A stretch of DNA of 64,000 nt, from contig CAWGKI010000006.1 in assembly GCA_963823095.1 (NCBI GenBank), positions 124,001 to 188,000 on the forward strand. Direction: 5' to 3'. The notes under the pieces were generated by a model that worked only from the letters and a program-made list of their open reading frames with translations, was not told the DNA's origin and made no database searches. How positions within the stretch are numbered: the stretch's first letter is position 1; every line of letters starts with the position of its first letter. This DNA is from CAIVVT01 sp963823095 (GTDB lineage Bacteria > Acidobacteriota > Terriglobia > Bryobacterales > Bryobacteraceae). The translations under genes and the position numbers were made by a program. Below are positions 25,744 to 35,920 of this stretch, one piece after another.

Positions 25744-26856
25744 TCAGCCGGTCAGCCGTTCGAAAAGCGCCCACGTCTGGCGGGCGCTTTCCTGCCAGGA
25801 ATACTTTTGCGACTGTTTCAGCCCGCGCAAGGACATGCCGCGCCGCTCCTCGGGGGAGGTCAGAATGCGCGCCATCGCGGACCGGATCTCCGCCACGCTC
25901 AGCGGATCCACGCAGCAGGCGGCGTCGCCAACCACTTCGGGAAGCGATCCAGCCGTTGAGGTGAGAACCGGCACTCCGGCAGCCATCGCCTCCACCGCCG
26001 GGAACCCGAACCCTTCATAGAGCGAAGGGAAGGCGAGCATCGTGGCTCCCGCCATGATCGACGGCATGCGGTCCTCCGGAACGTATCCCAGCCACACAAC
26101 TCCTGGAATTCCGCCCCGTAGCCGCTGGAGCGTCCTCTCGTCGCGCCAGCCCTGCATTCCCACCACAATCAGGTCGTACTCGGCCCGGATATCGGCGCTC
26201 ATCCCTGAATACGCGTCGAGAATCCTGCCCAGGTTCTTCCTCGGCTCGATGGTGCCGACGAACAGCATATAAGGCCGCGTCAGGGGATATTTCTCCCTGA
26301 TCGCCGCGCCATTGGACGGATCCCCTTGACAGTATTCTTCTCTGACGCCAGGGTATATTACCGATACTCTCGACTCTTTAATCCCAAGTCTTGTAACTAG
26401 ATCATGTTTGGTGTTATTCGATACCGCAATGATTTGATTCGCGCGACTTACGGTTCTGGACAAGAATGCCCTGTCGGCTTGTACAGTCTGTGTCCGATGC
26501 AACTCGGGGGCGACCAGCCCGGTGATGTCGTGCACGGTCGTAGTGAGACATGCTCCGGCCGGGATGCCTCGAACCAGGTTGGATGCATGGAAAAGCTGCG
26601 CTCCACCGACGGACGCACGAAACACTGGATTCCACGAGCCTGCCAATCGAGTCGCAAGGGCTACACGGGCGAGCGTTGCGCCCCATCCCAAAGCGGATTC
26701 ATCATGCTTCAGCGTTGGAGGGAGTTCAATGAAAGGGAATAGGACGAGTTCGTTCTTTCCCGCGGTCGCCGCCATGTGCTTGACCAGATAGTACAAGTAC
26801 ATCTTGACTCCGGCGCTCCTGACAAGAAGCGGCGTGCAATCTACACACACTTTCAT
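25744..26856 (-). CDS. GT4-family glycosyltransferase
   Basis: A 370-residue GT-B glycosyltransferase, first gene of the glycan operon. Motifs are the N-terminal SAGVKMYLYYLVKHM acceptor loop, HDITGLVAPELH, VGTIEPRKNLGRILDAYS at the start of the donor domain, and FPSLYEGFGFPAVEAMAAGVPVL with the E-x7-E donor motif. The layout matches mannosyl- or rhamnosyl-transferases of O-antigen and exopolysaccharide clusters. The secreted GH92 mannosidase encoded divergently hints that mannose may be among the sugars handled locally, but this is weak evidence. Confidence 0.87.
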   Translation of the reverse strand: MKVCVDCTPLLVRSAGVKMYLYYLVKHMAATAGKNELVLFPFIELPPTLKHDESALGWGATLARVALATRLAGSWNPVFRASVGGAQLFHASNLVRGIPAGACLTTTVHDITGLVAPELHRTQTVQADRAFLSRTVSRANQIIAVSNNTKHDLVTRLGIKESRVSVIYPGVREEYCQGDPSNGAAIREKYPLTRPYMLFVGTIEPRKNLGRILDAYSGMSADIRAEYDLIVVGMQGWRDERTLQRLRGGIPGVVWLGYVPEDRMPSIMAGATMLAFPSLYEGFGFPAVEAMAAGVPVLTSTAGSLPEVVGDAACCVDPLSVAEIRSAMARILTSPEERRGMSLRGLKQSQKYSWQESARQTWALFERLTG

Positions 26857-27282
26857 TGGAGGCGCCGCTCTTTCAGACGACGCAGCGATCTATTGCCGCG
26901 CCACGGTTCGGCATGGAATGGATCAATGGGCGGCAGATGCGCGAGTCGATGGGCCATTGAATTTGCTGCCATGTCTTGGAAGGGATCTCCGAGCGATATG
27001 AAATTGGGGCCTAATCTCTTTCTGCGATTTCGACGGGACGATCCATTTCGTGAGAGACAAGTCCCAAACCGGCGATCTATTGTGAGCTACTACCCCCGGC
27101 CCGGGCCGGATCGGACAAGGCTACCCTATTGTAGCCAATGGGCGATCCGGATCGGCTTCCGCCGGCGGGTTCCGCACCGGCGATATGTCTGGTCGTGCTT
27201 CCAGCGGAATTCGGCTCACGCTTTCCCGCCTCAGAATGCGATCCGAGATGAAACGGGCCGGAAGAACTATAGTGAGCAGAGG
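26857..27282. other. Divergent intergenic region upstream of GH92 gene
   Basis: A 426-base gap between divergent genes. An open frame continuous with the GH92 gene crosses it, but it encodes arginine-rich sequence with no domain and precedes the signal peptide, so I read it as non-coding. A small inverted repeat GCTAC-CCTATT-GTAGC near 27120-27135 and GC-rich palindromic stretches (CCGGCCCGGGCCGG) are present. No convincing promoter was found. Confidence 0.4.
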
Positions 27283-29613
27283 ATGATGCGAAGCTTCGAA
27301 ACACGCAAGATCTGCCTGCTGTCGTTCTGCCTGGCGGCATTCGGATTCATGCCCGCAAGCGCGCAGAGGACTGCGTACAACGCGGTGAATCCGTTTATCG
27401 GCACGGGAGAGGACGGACATACGTTCCCCGGAGCTACGGTACCGTTCGGGATGGTCCAACTCAGCCCCGACACGCAGATTCGTCCGTTCAAGCAGAGTTA
27501 CAAATGGGCCGCGGGTTACCGCTACGAAGACAATTCGCTGCTGGGATTCTCACACACTCACTTTTCCGGGACAGGCCATTCGGACCTGGGCGATGTGCTG
27601 ATACAACCTATCGGCGGGGAGGTTCGGCTTGAACCTGGCGAGCCTGGCGCCGGCTATGCCTCCCGCTTCCGTCACGAAACCGAAAATGCTCAACCGGGCT
27701 ATTACGCGGTAACGCTGGACGATTACAGCGTGCGCGCGGAATTGACTGCGACCGAACGGGTGGGCGTGCATCGCTACACTTTCGCCGCGGATCGAGAGGC
27801 GAGCCTGCTTGTAGATCTGCGTTCCTCCATTTACAACTACCCTGGCAAGGTTCTCTGGTCGAGGATCAGATTGCGCACCGGCGGCACGATCACCGGAATG
27901 CGTGAGACGCGCGGTTGGGCGCCAGGCCGGCAGATCTACTTCGCCATGCGCTTCTCGCAGCCTCTCACCGGTCATGAGCTCCACGATCGCGAGCCCGTGC
28001 CTCAGGACTATAAAGGCTTTCGACCGCCAGGCGCCGGGCCTGGCGACCTGCCGTCGATCGAAGGCCGCGGCTTGATTGCTGTCCTCCACTTCGGCCGGAT
28101 CGGCAAGCCTTTGGTAGTAAAAGTTGCTCTGTCGCCCGTAAGCGAGGACAACGCCATCGCCAATCTCGACGCCGAGGTTCCCGGTTTCGATTTCGACGCA
28201 GTTCGCGCGAGCGCTCGACTGAGTTGGGAGCGACAACTGGCCCGGGTGAGCATCCGAGCTGCCGAGCCGATGCGAGAGAACCTGTATACCGCCCTGTACC
28301 ACGCGTTGATGGCGCCCACTATTGCTATGGACGTCGACGGCAGCTATCGCGGTCCCGACAACCAGGTGCACAAGGCCGTTGGATTCCGTTTCGTGTCGAC
28401 CTTCTCACTGTGGGATACCTTTCGCGCCGAACAGCCGTTGATGACTCTGCTTCAGCCTGAGAGCCGTACCGTGGATGTCGTGCGCTCGCTTCTCGAATCG
28501 CGTCGTTACAGTCCGTTCGGGATCCTGCCGATCTGGCAGGTTCAGGGCATCGAGACCTGGTGCATGATCGGCTATCACGCCGTGCCCGAGATAGCCGACG
28601 CGTATATGAAAGGCATCCGCGGGTACGATGCAGGCGAGGCGCTGAATGCGATGGTCGCGAGTGCCAGCTACGCGCCGTTCGGCCATCTTGGGGATTACAT
28701 GCGCCTGGGCTACGTCCCGGTAGATCGGGATTCCGAGGGCGTGTCGAAGACCGTCGAGTATGCTTTCGACGATTGGACGATCGCTCGCGTAGCGCAAGCG
28801 ATGGGTCGCACGCAAATCGCCGCGGAGTTCCACAAGCGCGCGGCGAACTGGCGCAATGTCTTCGATACCAAAGCCGGGTTCGCGCGCCCGCGGCTCAGCG
28901 ATGGCAGCTACCGTGAGCCGTTCGATCCCGAGAAGGCCGGCGCCGATAGCGGCTTCACCGAGGGCAACGCCTGGCAATATTCGTGGTTTCAGCCGCAGGA
29001 TGAAGGCGGCCTTGTGCTGGCGCTTGGGGGCGATGCGCAGTTGGTTGCCAAGCTGGACGCGATGTTCGACGCGAAGGTCGATCCGAAAAGATACGCCGAC
29101 GTGGAGGACATCTCGGGAATGATTGGCCAATACATCCACGGCAATGAACCTAGCCACCATTTGGCTTACCTCTACAACTACGCCGGCGCCCCGTGGCGCA
29201 CGCAGGAACGGCTGAAACAAATCGTCGATACCCAATACAAACCATCGCCGGAGGGCCTGGTGGGCAACGACGATCTGGGCCAGATGTCGGCGTGGCTCCT
29301 GTTCACCGCGATGGGCTTCTATCCCGTCGCACCGGCGTCGAATGAATATGTGATCGGGCGTCCCTTCGTCAATGAGATGTCGTTGAGCTTGCCGAACGGG
29401 AAGCGCTTCAGCGTTGTGGCGCAGCACCTGAGCGATTTGAACCGCTATGTAGGAAGCGTGCTACTCAACGGCAAGCCGCTGAAGCGCAGTTTTCTGCGGC
29501 ACGCAGAGATTCTGGAAGGCGGCGAGCTGCGCTTTGAGATGAGTTCGCAGCCGAACAAGAACTGGGCTGCTCTTCCAGATGCTCGTCCATTCTCAATGAC
29601 GCCCTACCGGTAG
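27283..29613 (+). CDS. Secreted GH92 alpha-mannosidase
   Basis: A 776-residue glycoside hydrolase of family 92, whose members are calcium-dependent exo-alpha-mannosidases (mostly alpha-1,2). A signal peptide occupies residues 1-28, ending MPASAQ. Family hallmarks are NPFIGTGEDGHTFPGATVPFGMVQLSPDT at the N-terminal beta-sandwich, GFSHTHFSGTG, YTALYHALMAPT, FSLWDTFRAEQPL, TVEYAFDDW and GNAWQYSWFQPQD in the catalytic (alpha/alpha)6 barrel, and NDDLGQMSAWLLFTAMGFYP near the end. Two consecutive ATGs at 27283 and 27286 follow GAGG; either may be used. It would trim mannose from fungal, plant or microbial glycans outside the cell or in the periplasm. It appears monocistronic. Confidence 0.9.
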   Translation: MMRSFETRKICLLSFCLAAFGFMPASAQRTAYNAVNPFIGTGEDGHTFPGATVPFGMVQLSPDTQIRPFKQSYKWAAGYRYEDNSLLGFSHTHFSGTGHSDLGDVLIQPIGGEVRLEPGEPGAGYASRFRHETENAQPGYYAVTLDDYSVRAELTATERVGVHRYTFAADREASLLVDLRSSIYNYPGKVLWSRIRLRTGGTITGMRETRGWAPGRQIYFAMRFSQPLTGHELHDREPVPQDYKGFRPPGAGPGDLPSIEGRGLIAVLHFGRIGKPLVVKVALSPVSEDNAIANLDAEVPGFDFDAVRASARLSWERQLARVSIRAAEPMRENLYTALYHALMAPTIAMDVDGSYRGPDNQVHKAVGFRFVSTFSLWDTFRAEQPLMTLLQPESRTVDVVRSLLESRRYSPFGILPIWQVQGIETWCMIGYHAVPEIADAYMKGIRGYDAGEALNAMVASASYAPFGHLGDYMRLGYVPVDRDSEGVSKTVEYAFDDWTIARVAQAMGRTQIAAEFHKRAANWRNVFDTKAGFARPRLSDGSYREPFDPEKAGADSGFTEGNAWQYSWFQPQDEGGLVLALGGDAQLVAKLDAMFDAKVDPKRYADVEDISGMIGQYIHGNEPSHHLAYLYNYAGAPWRTQERLKQIVDTQYKPSPEGLVGNDDLGQMSAWLLFTAMGFYPVAPASNEYVIGRPFVNEMSLSLPNGKRFSVVAQHLSDLNRYVGSVLLNGKPLKRSFLRHAEILEGGELRFEMSSQPNKNWAALPDARPFSMTPYR

Positions 29614-29885
29614 ACCGGCAAGCGCGATTGTGGCTGACGGTTGTTGTCTTGGTTGCCGCTGTGGGAATGCACGGGTTGGTCTACCAAAGATGGAGACGAC
29701 TATCGGCTGACGCGCAAGGCAACGTTCAGTGGGCGAGCCCCACCCCATGGCCGAAAGCACGAAATCGGAATTGACCTTGTGGGCGGAGCATCCGGCGCCG
29801 CGAGTCGCGGCAAGGGACGAGAAAGCCGACGCATTTCCTATTGCCGGACACGAGTCCTGCCGATATGACTGCTTAGCCTGCTCTC

Positions 29886-30752
29886 ATGAGTACCCGCACT
29901 GCACATCCCGCCGAACTCCCCATCAAACGTCCCAACGTACCCTGGGCACTTAGCCTCGTGCCACCCTTTCCTGCCATAGCTCACCGCGTCATGGCTCTCG
30001 CCAGCCAGGAGCACGTCGGCTCGCGCGAAGTGGGATCGCTCGTCGGGTTGGATCCGTCTTTTTCGGCTGAGGTGCTCAGCTTCGCCAACTCGGCGCTATT
30101 CGGTGCGCGCTGCAGGGTCACCAGTCTCCCTCAGGCAGTCGCGATGCTTGGGATGAACCGCATCAGGACCATGGCGACCTTCGTCGCGGTCAATAATATA
30201 GTGCGTTCGTCGGCGCACGCGGCGGCCCTGCGCCGAATCTGGGTTCACAGCGTGGTGACCGCAATCATCGCTGAGGAGTCCGCGCGCATCCTGCGCCTGG
30301 GCAGCGATTTCGCATACACGGCCGGCCTGCTGCACAACCTGGGCGTCCTGGGGCTGATGTCCGTGTACTTCGACGAGTACTCCCGGATGCTGGACGTATA
30401 CAGGGATTACGGTTTCGATCTGCTTCAGACCGAGCGCGATCTGTTCGAGATTGACCATTGCGAGGCAGGCGCATATCTCGCGCAGGATTGGAACTTCCCT
30501 GACAGTCTCGCCGCCGCCATCGCTGCTCACCACGACGAGCCCGTCGCCGGCGAGCGCACGATCGAGAACATCATCAAGGTGAGTTGGCGCCTTACCGATA
30601 CGCTCGGCTATGGCGCCATCTCGTCTGCTCGGGAGTGGCCCTTCGAAGACCTGATCGACTGCCTTCCCAACGCCGAGCGCTCCTGGTTGAGTGAGTCGGC
30701 CGATTCCGCCAAGGAGCAGATCAACGCGCGGCTTGCCGCCTCACCTCTGTGA
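29886..30752 (+). CDS. HDOD-domain signalling protein
   Basis: A 288-residue protein made mainly of an HDOD domain (about residues 20-220). Characteristic stretches are VPPFPAIAHRVMALA, VGLDPSFSAEVLSFANSALFG, LPQAVAMLGMNRIRTMA and the HD-like core FAYTAGLLHNLGVLGL with ITSHHDE-like AAHHDEP later. HDOD proteins are non-catalytic relatives of HD-GYP phosphodiesterases and act as scaffolds or regulators in second-messenger, chemotaxis or DNA-damage signalling. No receiver, GGDEF or EAL domain is attached, so the input is unknown. The roughly 270 bases upstream (29614-29885) contain no other gene that I can support. It converges with the isomerase gene downstream. Confidence 0.8.
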   Translation: MSTRTAHPAELPIKRPNVPWALSLVPPFPAIAHRVMALASQEHVGSREVGSLVGLDPSFSAEVLSFANSALFGARCRVTSLPQAVAMLGMNRIRTMATFVAVNNIVRSSAHAAALRRIWVHSVVTAIIAEESARILRLGSDFAYTAGLLHNLGVLGLMSVYFDEYSRMLDVYRDYGFDLLQTERDLFEIDHCEAGAYLAQDWNFPDSLAAAIAAHHDEPVAGERTIENIIKVSWRLTDTLGYGAISSAREWPFEDLIDCLPNAERSWLSESADSAKEQINARLAASPL

Positions 30753-30812
30753 CACAGTAGTTTGAGTGAAACGTAGACGGCCGTAACCTCGAAACCGGGA
30801 AAGCGCCGAATC

Positions 30813-30829
30813 GACGCCAGAGCGGCGTC
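30813..30829 (-). terminator. Short hairpin at convergent gene ends
   Basis: GACGCC (30813-30818) pairs with GGCGTC (30824-30829) over a 5-base loop, immediately after the stop of the minus-strand isomerase gene and 60 bases after the HDOD gene. It could serve either direction but lacks a T-run. Confidence 0.3.
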
Positions 30830-31711
30830 TCAGTAGTTCATCACGCGCCGGACGTACTCCCGGCTGAGCCGGAAGCTCTCACCCAACGTACGGGTGGGTT
30901 GAAAACTCGACTCGTGCGCGAGTTCAATCATCAGATCGCCGCGGAAATCGACGGCATGCAGGGCCTTGGAGATCGAGGAGAAGTCGATCACGCCTTCCGT
31001 CAGATCCTCCGGCCATTTCCCGTCCGCCTTTTCATTCCGCAGGTGCGCGAAGACAATGCTGCGGCCGCGGCGTTTTATGAAGTCCACCGGATCGACTCCA
31101 GCGCGATAAAGCCAGCCGAGATCGGGGCCGAGCTTGATCTCCGGGATACGGGCGAGAGTGCCGTTCAGATCATGCTCGCCGTCGCGCACCTCGTACACAT
31201 GGTTGTGGAGATTGGGAACGACGTCGTGATCGGCACAGAGACCCATAATGCGGCGCAGCGCATCGGCCTGATGGTCGAACTCGGCCTCGGACTTCTTGCG
31301 GCGTGCGTCGCCGACCGAAATGCCAAGCGTGCGCCCGCCCACTGCCTGCAAACGCTCGACCACGGTCTGCACTTCGGCGAGCGCCCTGGCGTGCCTGGCG
31401 CCGTCCCAGAGATCGGCCGACCAGGACGAACCGATGATCGGTACACGATGGCGCTTCGAGAGTTCCTTCACGCGCTCCACCGCGCCGTCGTGGAGCAGCA
31501 CGTTATGCATGAGTTCCAAGCCGTCCAACCCGGCCTTGCCGATCTCCGCAAACACCTGATCGAGAACCGGCGTCGGATCGTACCCACGCTGCTTCGCGGC
31601 GTAAACCCAAAGGTGGGCGCCGACGTTCACCCTCGCTTTGGCCATCGCGGCGACCGCCATGCCGGATAGGATGAAGGCCCGTCGACCGAGCAGTAACGGC
31701 GATTTCCGCAT
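30830..31711 (-). CDS. Tat-exported sugar isomerase/epimerase-like TIM barrel
   Basis: A 293-residue xylose-isomerase-like TIM barrel with an N-terminal twin-arginine-type signal (LLLGRRAFILSGMAVAAMAKA). Barrel features include a glutamate in LDGLELMHNV, NLHNHVYEV, LGPDLGWLYRAG and the late IELAHES. The ATG at 31709-31711 has a strong GAGGAG eight bases upstream; the frame extends 53 codons further, but that part is not signal-like. It is a second exported member of the family seen at 4600-5610 and stands alone, converging with the HDOD gene. The substrate is unknown; inosose or keto-sugar isomerisation would be typical of relatives. Confidence 0.8.
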   Translation of the reverse strand: MRKSPLLLGRRAFILSGMAVAAMAKARVNVGAHLWVYAAKQRGYDPTPVLDQVFAEIGKAGLDGLELMHNVLLHDGAVERVKELSKRHRVPIIGSSWSADLWDGARHARALAEVQTVVERLQAVGGRTLGISVGDARRKKSEAEFDHQADALRRIMGLCADHDVVPNLHNHVYEVRDGEHDLNGTLARIPEIKLGPDLGWLYRAGVDPVDFIKRRGRSIVFAHLRNEKADGKWPEDLTEGVIDFSSISKALHAVDFRGDLMIELAHESSFQPTRTLGESFRLSREYVRRVMNY

Positions 31712-31938
31712 TCGTTTCTCCTCTACTGGGAGGGTTCGGGAAGAATCCTCAATCCAGTCCTGAAGCTGGTGGCTGAACTGGATCCAGCATAGCGGAAAGC
31801 TCGGTGATTCACGCTTGGTTGGCTGCTGATCGCGGTAGTAGTGAACGAGGAGCCCCACGGATAAAGTCATCGGCGGGACGACTCCGCGCCGCGTGCTGTG
31901 ACCTCAGTTGGGTGTGCTACCGATCAAGCATCCCAGCG

Positions 31939-33081
31939 CTATTTCGAATTCCCGTGTTGACCGAGCCATTTCTCGGCCGCTGCCCGCGCTCGCGCAACTT
32001 CCATGGGCTGCATCTGGGAAGCGAGATGATCTCGATTTCGTATCGCCTGGGGCTGCCCCTGTTGCGCTGCGATATAGCACCAGCGGTAGGCTTCCTCCAT
32101 GTTGCGCGTTACGCCGACACCGTCCGCGTAGTCCCAGCAAGTGTTGTATTGCGCCGTCGCGTCCCCATGCTCGGCCCCGCGCAGCAGCCACAAGAACGAT
32201 TTCTCTTCGTCGTGCAACGTTCCGGGCGCGTGATAGATTTGGGCCAGGTTGAGATCCGCTTCGTACTGGCCTTGTTCCGCCGCCTTCAGCAGCCAGAATT
32301 CCGCTTCTCTGAAGCGGAATTCAGTCTTGTAATAAGTTCCCAGATTGTACTCAGCGCCTGGCCAACCCTTCTTCGCAGCTCGCCCGTAGAAATCCTCCGC
32401 TTTGTCATCGTCGTGAACCACGCCTTGACCCTTCCTGTACATCAGGCCTAGAAGCGTCTCTGCCCACAGATGGCCCTGTTCGGCGAGTGCCCGCACCCGC
32501 GGCAGGATCCCGCTGTAATTCCCGGCGGTGTAATCGGCATTCAACTGATTGAACTCACGCTGCTCCCCGTCGGCGGTGGTCTTGAGCGCCGTGTCTTCGT
32601 AGCGCGCGAGTAATTCTCCGTTGGCATCGCAGGTCACGCGTATTCTGCGGCTCGTCTTGGGTTGGTCGAGGAACCATCCGCGGTGGTCCGTATACTCGCT
32701 CATGGTGGCATCGTAAGTCTTTCCGTAGTACTTCCCGGCGATCAATGCAAAGAGAGAATTAGACGACTCGAGGCACGCGTTCAAGCTGCCCGCCTTCCCC
32801 TCCGCCACGATCATGTAGATCCGGTATGTCATGGGAGAGACCAATACGCTGAACTCCGAAAGAACCGGCAGCCCGGAAAGCTGGGCATACCAGAAGGACA
32901 GAAAACGGCTGTCCGACAGGGTCCGCGTTGCATTGCCAGGGTCGAAGGTAGCTCCCAGTGTCTGGCCGAATGCGCCCTTGATCGGCTCTTCGGCGCGAAC
33001 GGCGCACACCGAAACCAGCATGATCACCAGGGATTGGAGGAGCCGGATGTTCCAGTTCCGGCGGATTGGGTTCGTCCTCAT
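31939..33081 (-). CDS. Secreted Sel1-repeat protein
   Basis: A 380-residue exported protein. A signal peptide ends near residue 30 (VCAVRAEEP). A globular N-terminal part of unknown family follows to about residue 180. Then come four or five Sel1-like repeats: AETLLGLMYRKGQGVVHDDDKAEDFYGRAAKKG, AEYNLGTYYKTEFRFREAEFWLLKAAEQG, ADLNLAQIYHAPGTLHDEEKSFLWLLRGAEHG, and AQYNTCWDYADGVGVTRNMEEAYRWCYIAAQQG. Sel1 repeats form helical scaffolds that mediate protein-protein contacts. It follows the CHAT-domain gene by about 60 bases on the same strand and is probably the last gene of that operon, possibly a partner or substrate of the CHAT protein. Confidence 0.78.
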   Translation of the reverse strand: MRTNPIRRNWNIRLLQSLVIMLVSVCAVRAEEPIKGAFGQTLGATFDPGNATRTLSDSRFLSFWYAQLSGLPVLSEFSVLVSPMTYRIYMIVAEGKAGSLNACLESSNSLFALIAGKYYGKTYDATMSEYTDHRGWFLDQPKTSRRIRVTCDANGELLARYEDTALKTTADGEQREFNQLNADYTAGNYSGILPRVRALAEQGHLWAETLLGLMYRKGQGVVHDDDKAEDFYGRAAKKGWPGAEYNLGTYYKTEFRFREAEFWLLKAAEQGQYEADLNLAQIYHAPGTLHDEEKSFLWLLRGAEHGDATAQYNTCWDYADGVGVTRNMEEAYRWCYIAAQQGQPQAIRNRDHLASQMQPMEVARARAAAEKWLGQHGNSK

Positions 33082-33142
33082 AGCGTTTCCCCCAGGCGGC
33101 TGTGGGCCGCCGGCTCGAATAGTGGATGTTGGTCCCGCAGCG

Positions 33143-35489
33143 TCACTTGCTTGCGAGAGGGGTGAAGGATCTCCCCGGTCCCATCAAAACGAATGCAGCC
33201 CAGTTGCGAATCAATTCATGCCGGCCAATGAAGTGGAGCGAGGTCTTCCGCATCGCTTCCGCCGGACCGTCGCTCCAGAGATGCCGGTAGAACTCCACCA
33301 TGAACTCGTTCCCGAATTGGTCGTCGAGCTGCCACAGCGTACCCATCACGTTTTGCGAACCCGCCTGCAGGAACGCGGGCATCAGACCATACGGCTCATT
33401 GCCCGGGCCGGTGCGATAGAGCCCGGCATCGCAAACGCTGAGGACGGTCAGACGGTTCTTCTGAAGCGGCAGCATCTCGATTTCAGAGGCGCGCACGGTG
33501 ACTTTGCTCTCCTTGCTTCCGTTCAGCACCAACGCGTGGCTTTCCTGCGCATTCTCCCGCGGGGCATCGCCGTGCGTAGCGAGGTGCAGGACATTCGCGG
33601 AGGCGATGGCTTGGAGGAAGCGGTCTTTTGTCCCGCCGCTGGTGGCCGACGCGGTCAAGCCCGCGGACCGTGCGGCATCCGATGCGGCGTTCACTTCCAC
33701 GGTGGCGTACCTGAGCGTCGGATTGGCAAATCCTGCGAAGCTCCGCGCCTCGCCCTGGCGCGTTGTCAGCAGGCGCCAGATGGTGGCGCTGGGCGCGACG
33801 GTGATCGCGGTTTTGCTCACCAGATAGTCGCCGTTCTCGTCCCGTAACGCCGCGAATGGAACGTAGTGCAACGCCCCGTGCGGAACGATGATCAGGTGAT
33901 CGAAGTCCGCCAGCCGCGCGCCCTTGGCCAGAAGCGGTTCAATCAGCAGAAAATGAAACCCGCGCAGAACCTCCTTGGCGAAGTCGTCGTCGGATTGCTG
34001 GATGGCCATTCGCAGGTTGATCACGCCACACCCGAGCGGACTTTGATCGAGAGCCGCTCCGCCCGCGAACATCCGGCTCTTGGACTCGCATCCGGTGAAC
34101 GTTACTTTGTCCAGAGGAGCCTTCGCCACTACGAACGCGTTGCGGCTGATCATGAGTATCCACAGCCCCGGTACCGGGTCGGCGACGTCGAACGGAATAA
34201 CGTACTCCAGCATGGCTTCCCGTGGCCCTAGCGCCTCCTGAATGTCGCCAAGCGTTGCCGGCCTCGCGGCTTCCGTGAATCCCGCTCCTGCGTTTCGATA
34301 GATCGACTCCAACTCATCGATCGCCCCGAGCCGGTCACTGGTGTGAGTGTCGAAAGTTTCAAACGCGGATAATTGCGTCACCAACGATGACTCCGAACGG
34401 AGTGCCTCGTTGTGCTCGAACATCACGTCCGGAAGGGGATCGAACCCAATAGCGCGCCGTTCCGCATCCAATGCTTGTTTCGAGGAAACCGCCGCGGGGC
34501 GCGGAAAGGTCAGCTCGTCCAGCAGAGTTCGGGCCTTCAGCGCTTCCACAGCCGCAAAGACGGCGGCTGGCGGTTCACTCGGCTCGTTCAATTGATCCTT
34601 GAGCATGGTCCCGAACAGCCTGTCCGAGCGGTAAGTGGCCCAGATACGCCCCGCCCTGGAGGCGTATGACGTGCGGAGCGCGGCAGCGGCGCGGCGCGCT
34701 TCATTCCTCAATTCGCGGGTTCGCGAAGCGGACGCCCCCATGCGGCGCTCGTTGTCGTATCGAGTGCTCAGTATGCTCGCCCAAGCATCCGGGTCCCCCA
34801 TGTCGCGGGCCAGATCGGCGGCGAAGGACAGGCGTTGGCCCGCCACTGCCGAACTGCCGTAGGCGTAGGAGAGATTGGCCAGTGTTTCGGCGATCTGGAC
34901 GGTTCTCGCCGCGTCGCCAAAGCTGGGGTGGAAGTGAAAATCGACGGGAATGTTCTTATCGACACTGGCCGCCAGTTGCCTCAAGGCCGCGTCTCTTTGG
35001 TCTTGCGCCCGAAGCAGCCGGAAGGGGAAAATGCTTGCTTCGTCCATGAGCCAAACCAGGCGCCTGAGGAGAGGCTCTAGTGCCTCCGGTTCCGGAGGGG
35101 ATTGCACATCCTTGAACGCGTTCCCGGAGTCGGAGATCGCCCGCAGAATCAGCGGCAAAGCTTTGATCTGGTTCTCCGCGGCCTTGGAGTCGCCAATTGA
35201 AGCTTCTGCCGCGATCGCCTCCGCCGCGAAGACTATGTCCTTGCGGTTGAGTGAAACGGCCTGTTGGCGCAACTGCAGGCTTCGAATCTCCGAAGTCTGC
35301 TCCAGATTCTGGCCCCGACTCCGCCCGCCTCAGATCCGCCCGAAGCGCCGCGATCTCTCGCGCAATTCCGTCAGAAGGCTGACGCGCCGCGGACCCGGCC
35401 GCCGGCGGCTGCTTCGCGCCGGTTGGCGGGGCCCCCATCGCCGCGAGCGGCAGCAGTCCCGCCAAAATGCCGATCCAACCCCGATTCAC
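33143..35489 (-). CDS. Exported CHAT-domain (caspase-like) protein, frameshift near 35315
   Basis: A CHAT-family protein of about 780 residues. The N-terminus (MNRGWIGILAGLLPLAAMGAP) is a signal peptide encoded in one frame. A surplus base in a C4 run at 35313-35316 shifts the rest into the frame that continues QTSEIRSLQLRQQAVSLNRKD. The middle is helical with TPR-like spacing (about 130-260 of the main frame). The C-terminal CHAT domain has HLIIVPHGALHYVPF, the catalytic-histidine motif LHLATHGD (about residue 567 of the 709-residue main frame) and the nucleophile motif LSVCDAG (about 614), followed by LQAGSQNVMGTLWQLDD. Both dyad residues are present, so peptidase activity is plausible. A signal peptide implies action in the periplasm, unusual for a family better known from cytoplasmic defence and cell-death proteins. 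Confidence 0.82.
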
Positions 35490-35920
35490 CTGGCCCGCCC
35501 TTTCTCGAATAGCGACGCCAGCAACTTGCCCGTATAGGCGCCGAAGATGGTTTCCGTCCCGGTCAGCGCGAGCTTGAACTGCTCGAAGGTAAGTCCGCCG
35601 TAATTGGTGGCCTTCAACATCACCAGCGTTGCCACCGCGGCGACGAAGAGCAGGGGCAAGAGCAGCGTCGCAGCCACATAGATGCCGGACAACATAGGCG
35701 ATTGTTCGTTTCGCGCCGGCTTTTTCTTCGCGTTGATAATGTAGGTGACCGCCAGTCCGGTCAATGCGGCCAGCATTGGCGTAATGATCGCCAGCGCAGT
35801 GCTGAACTCCGTTTGCGTCAGACCGCCCAGTACGAACAAAGCCAGCACCAGACCCAGGATCGTCACGTGGGAGAGGATCAGGAAGATGCTCATCAGGTTT
35901 CTAAGGGTTCTCTCAGTCAT
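35486..35920 (-). CDS. Small membrane protein of the CHAT operon
   Basis: A 144-residue protein with three hydrophobic segments (about residues 9-33, 41-62 and 76-104) separated by a basic loop INAKKKPARNEQ. I do not recognise the family. Its start overlaps the end of the upstream secreted-protein gene by four bases, and its end overlaps the start of the CHAT gene by four bases. Stoichiometric co-translation with both partners is therefore likely, which makes a membrane-anchor or channel role in a CHAT-containing complex reasonable but unproven. Confidence 0.65.
   Translation of the reverse strand: MTERTLRNLMSIFLILSHVTILGLVLALFVLGGLTQTEFSTALAIITPMLAALTGLAVTYIINAKKKPARNEQSPMLSGIYVAATLLLPLLFVAAVATLVMLKATNYGGLTFEQFKLALTGTETIFGAYTGKLLASLFEKGRAR

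Noticed and set aside
26776..27282. An extended N-terminus for the GH92 mannosidase
   Set aside because: The extra 169 residues are arginine-rich and featureless and would place the signal peptide inside the protein.
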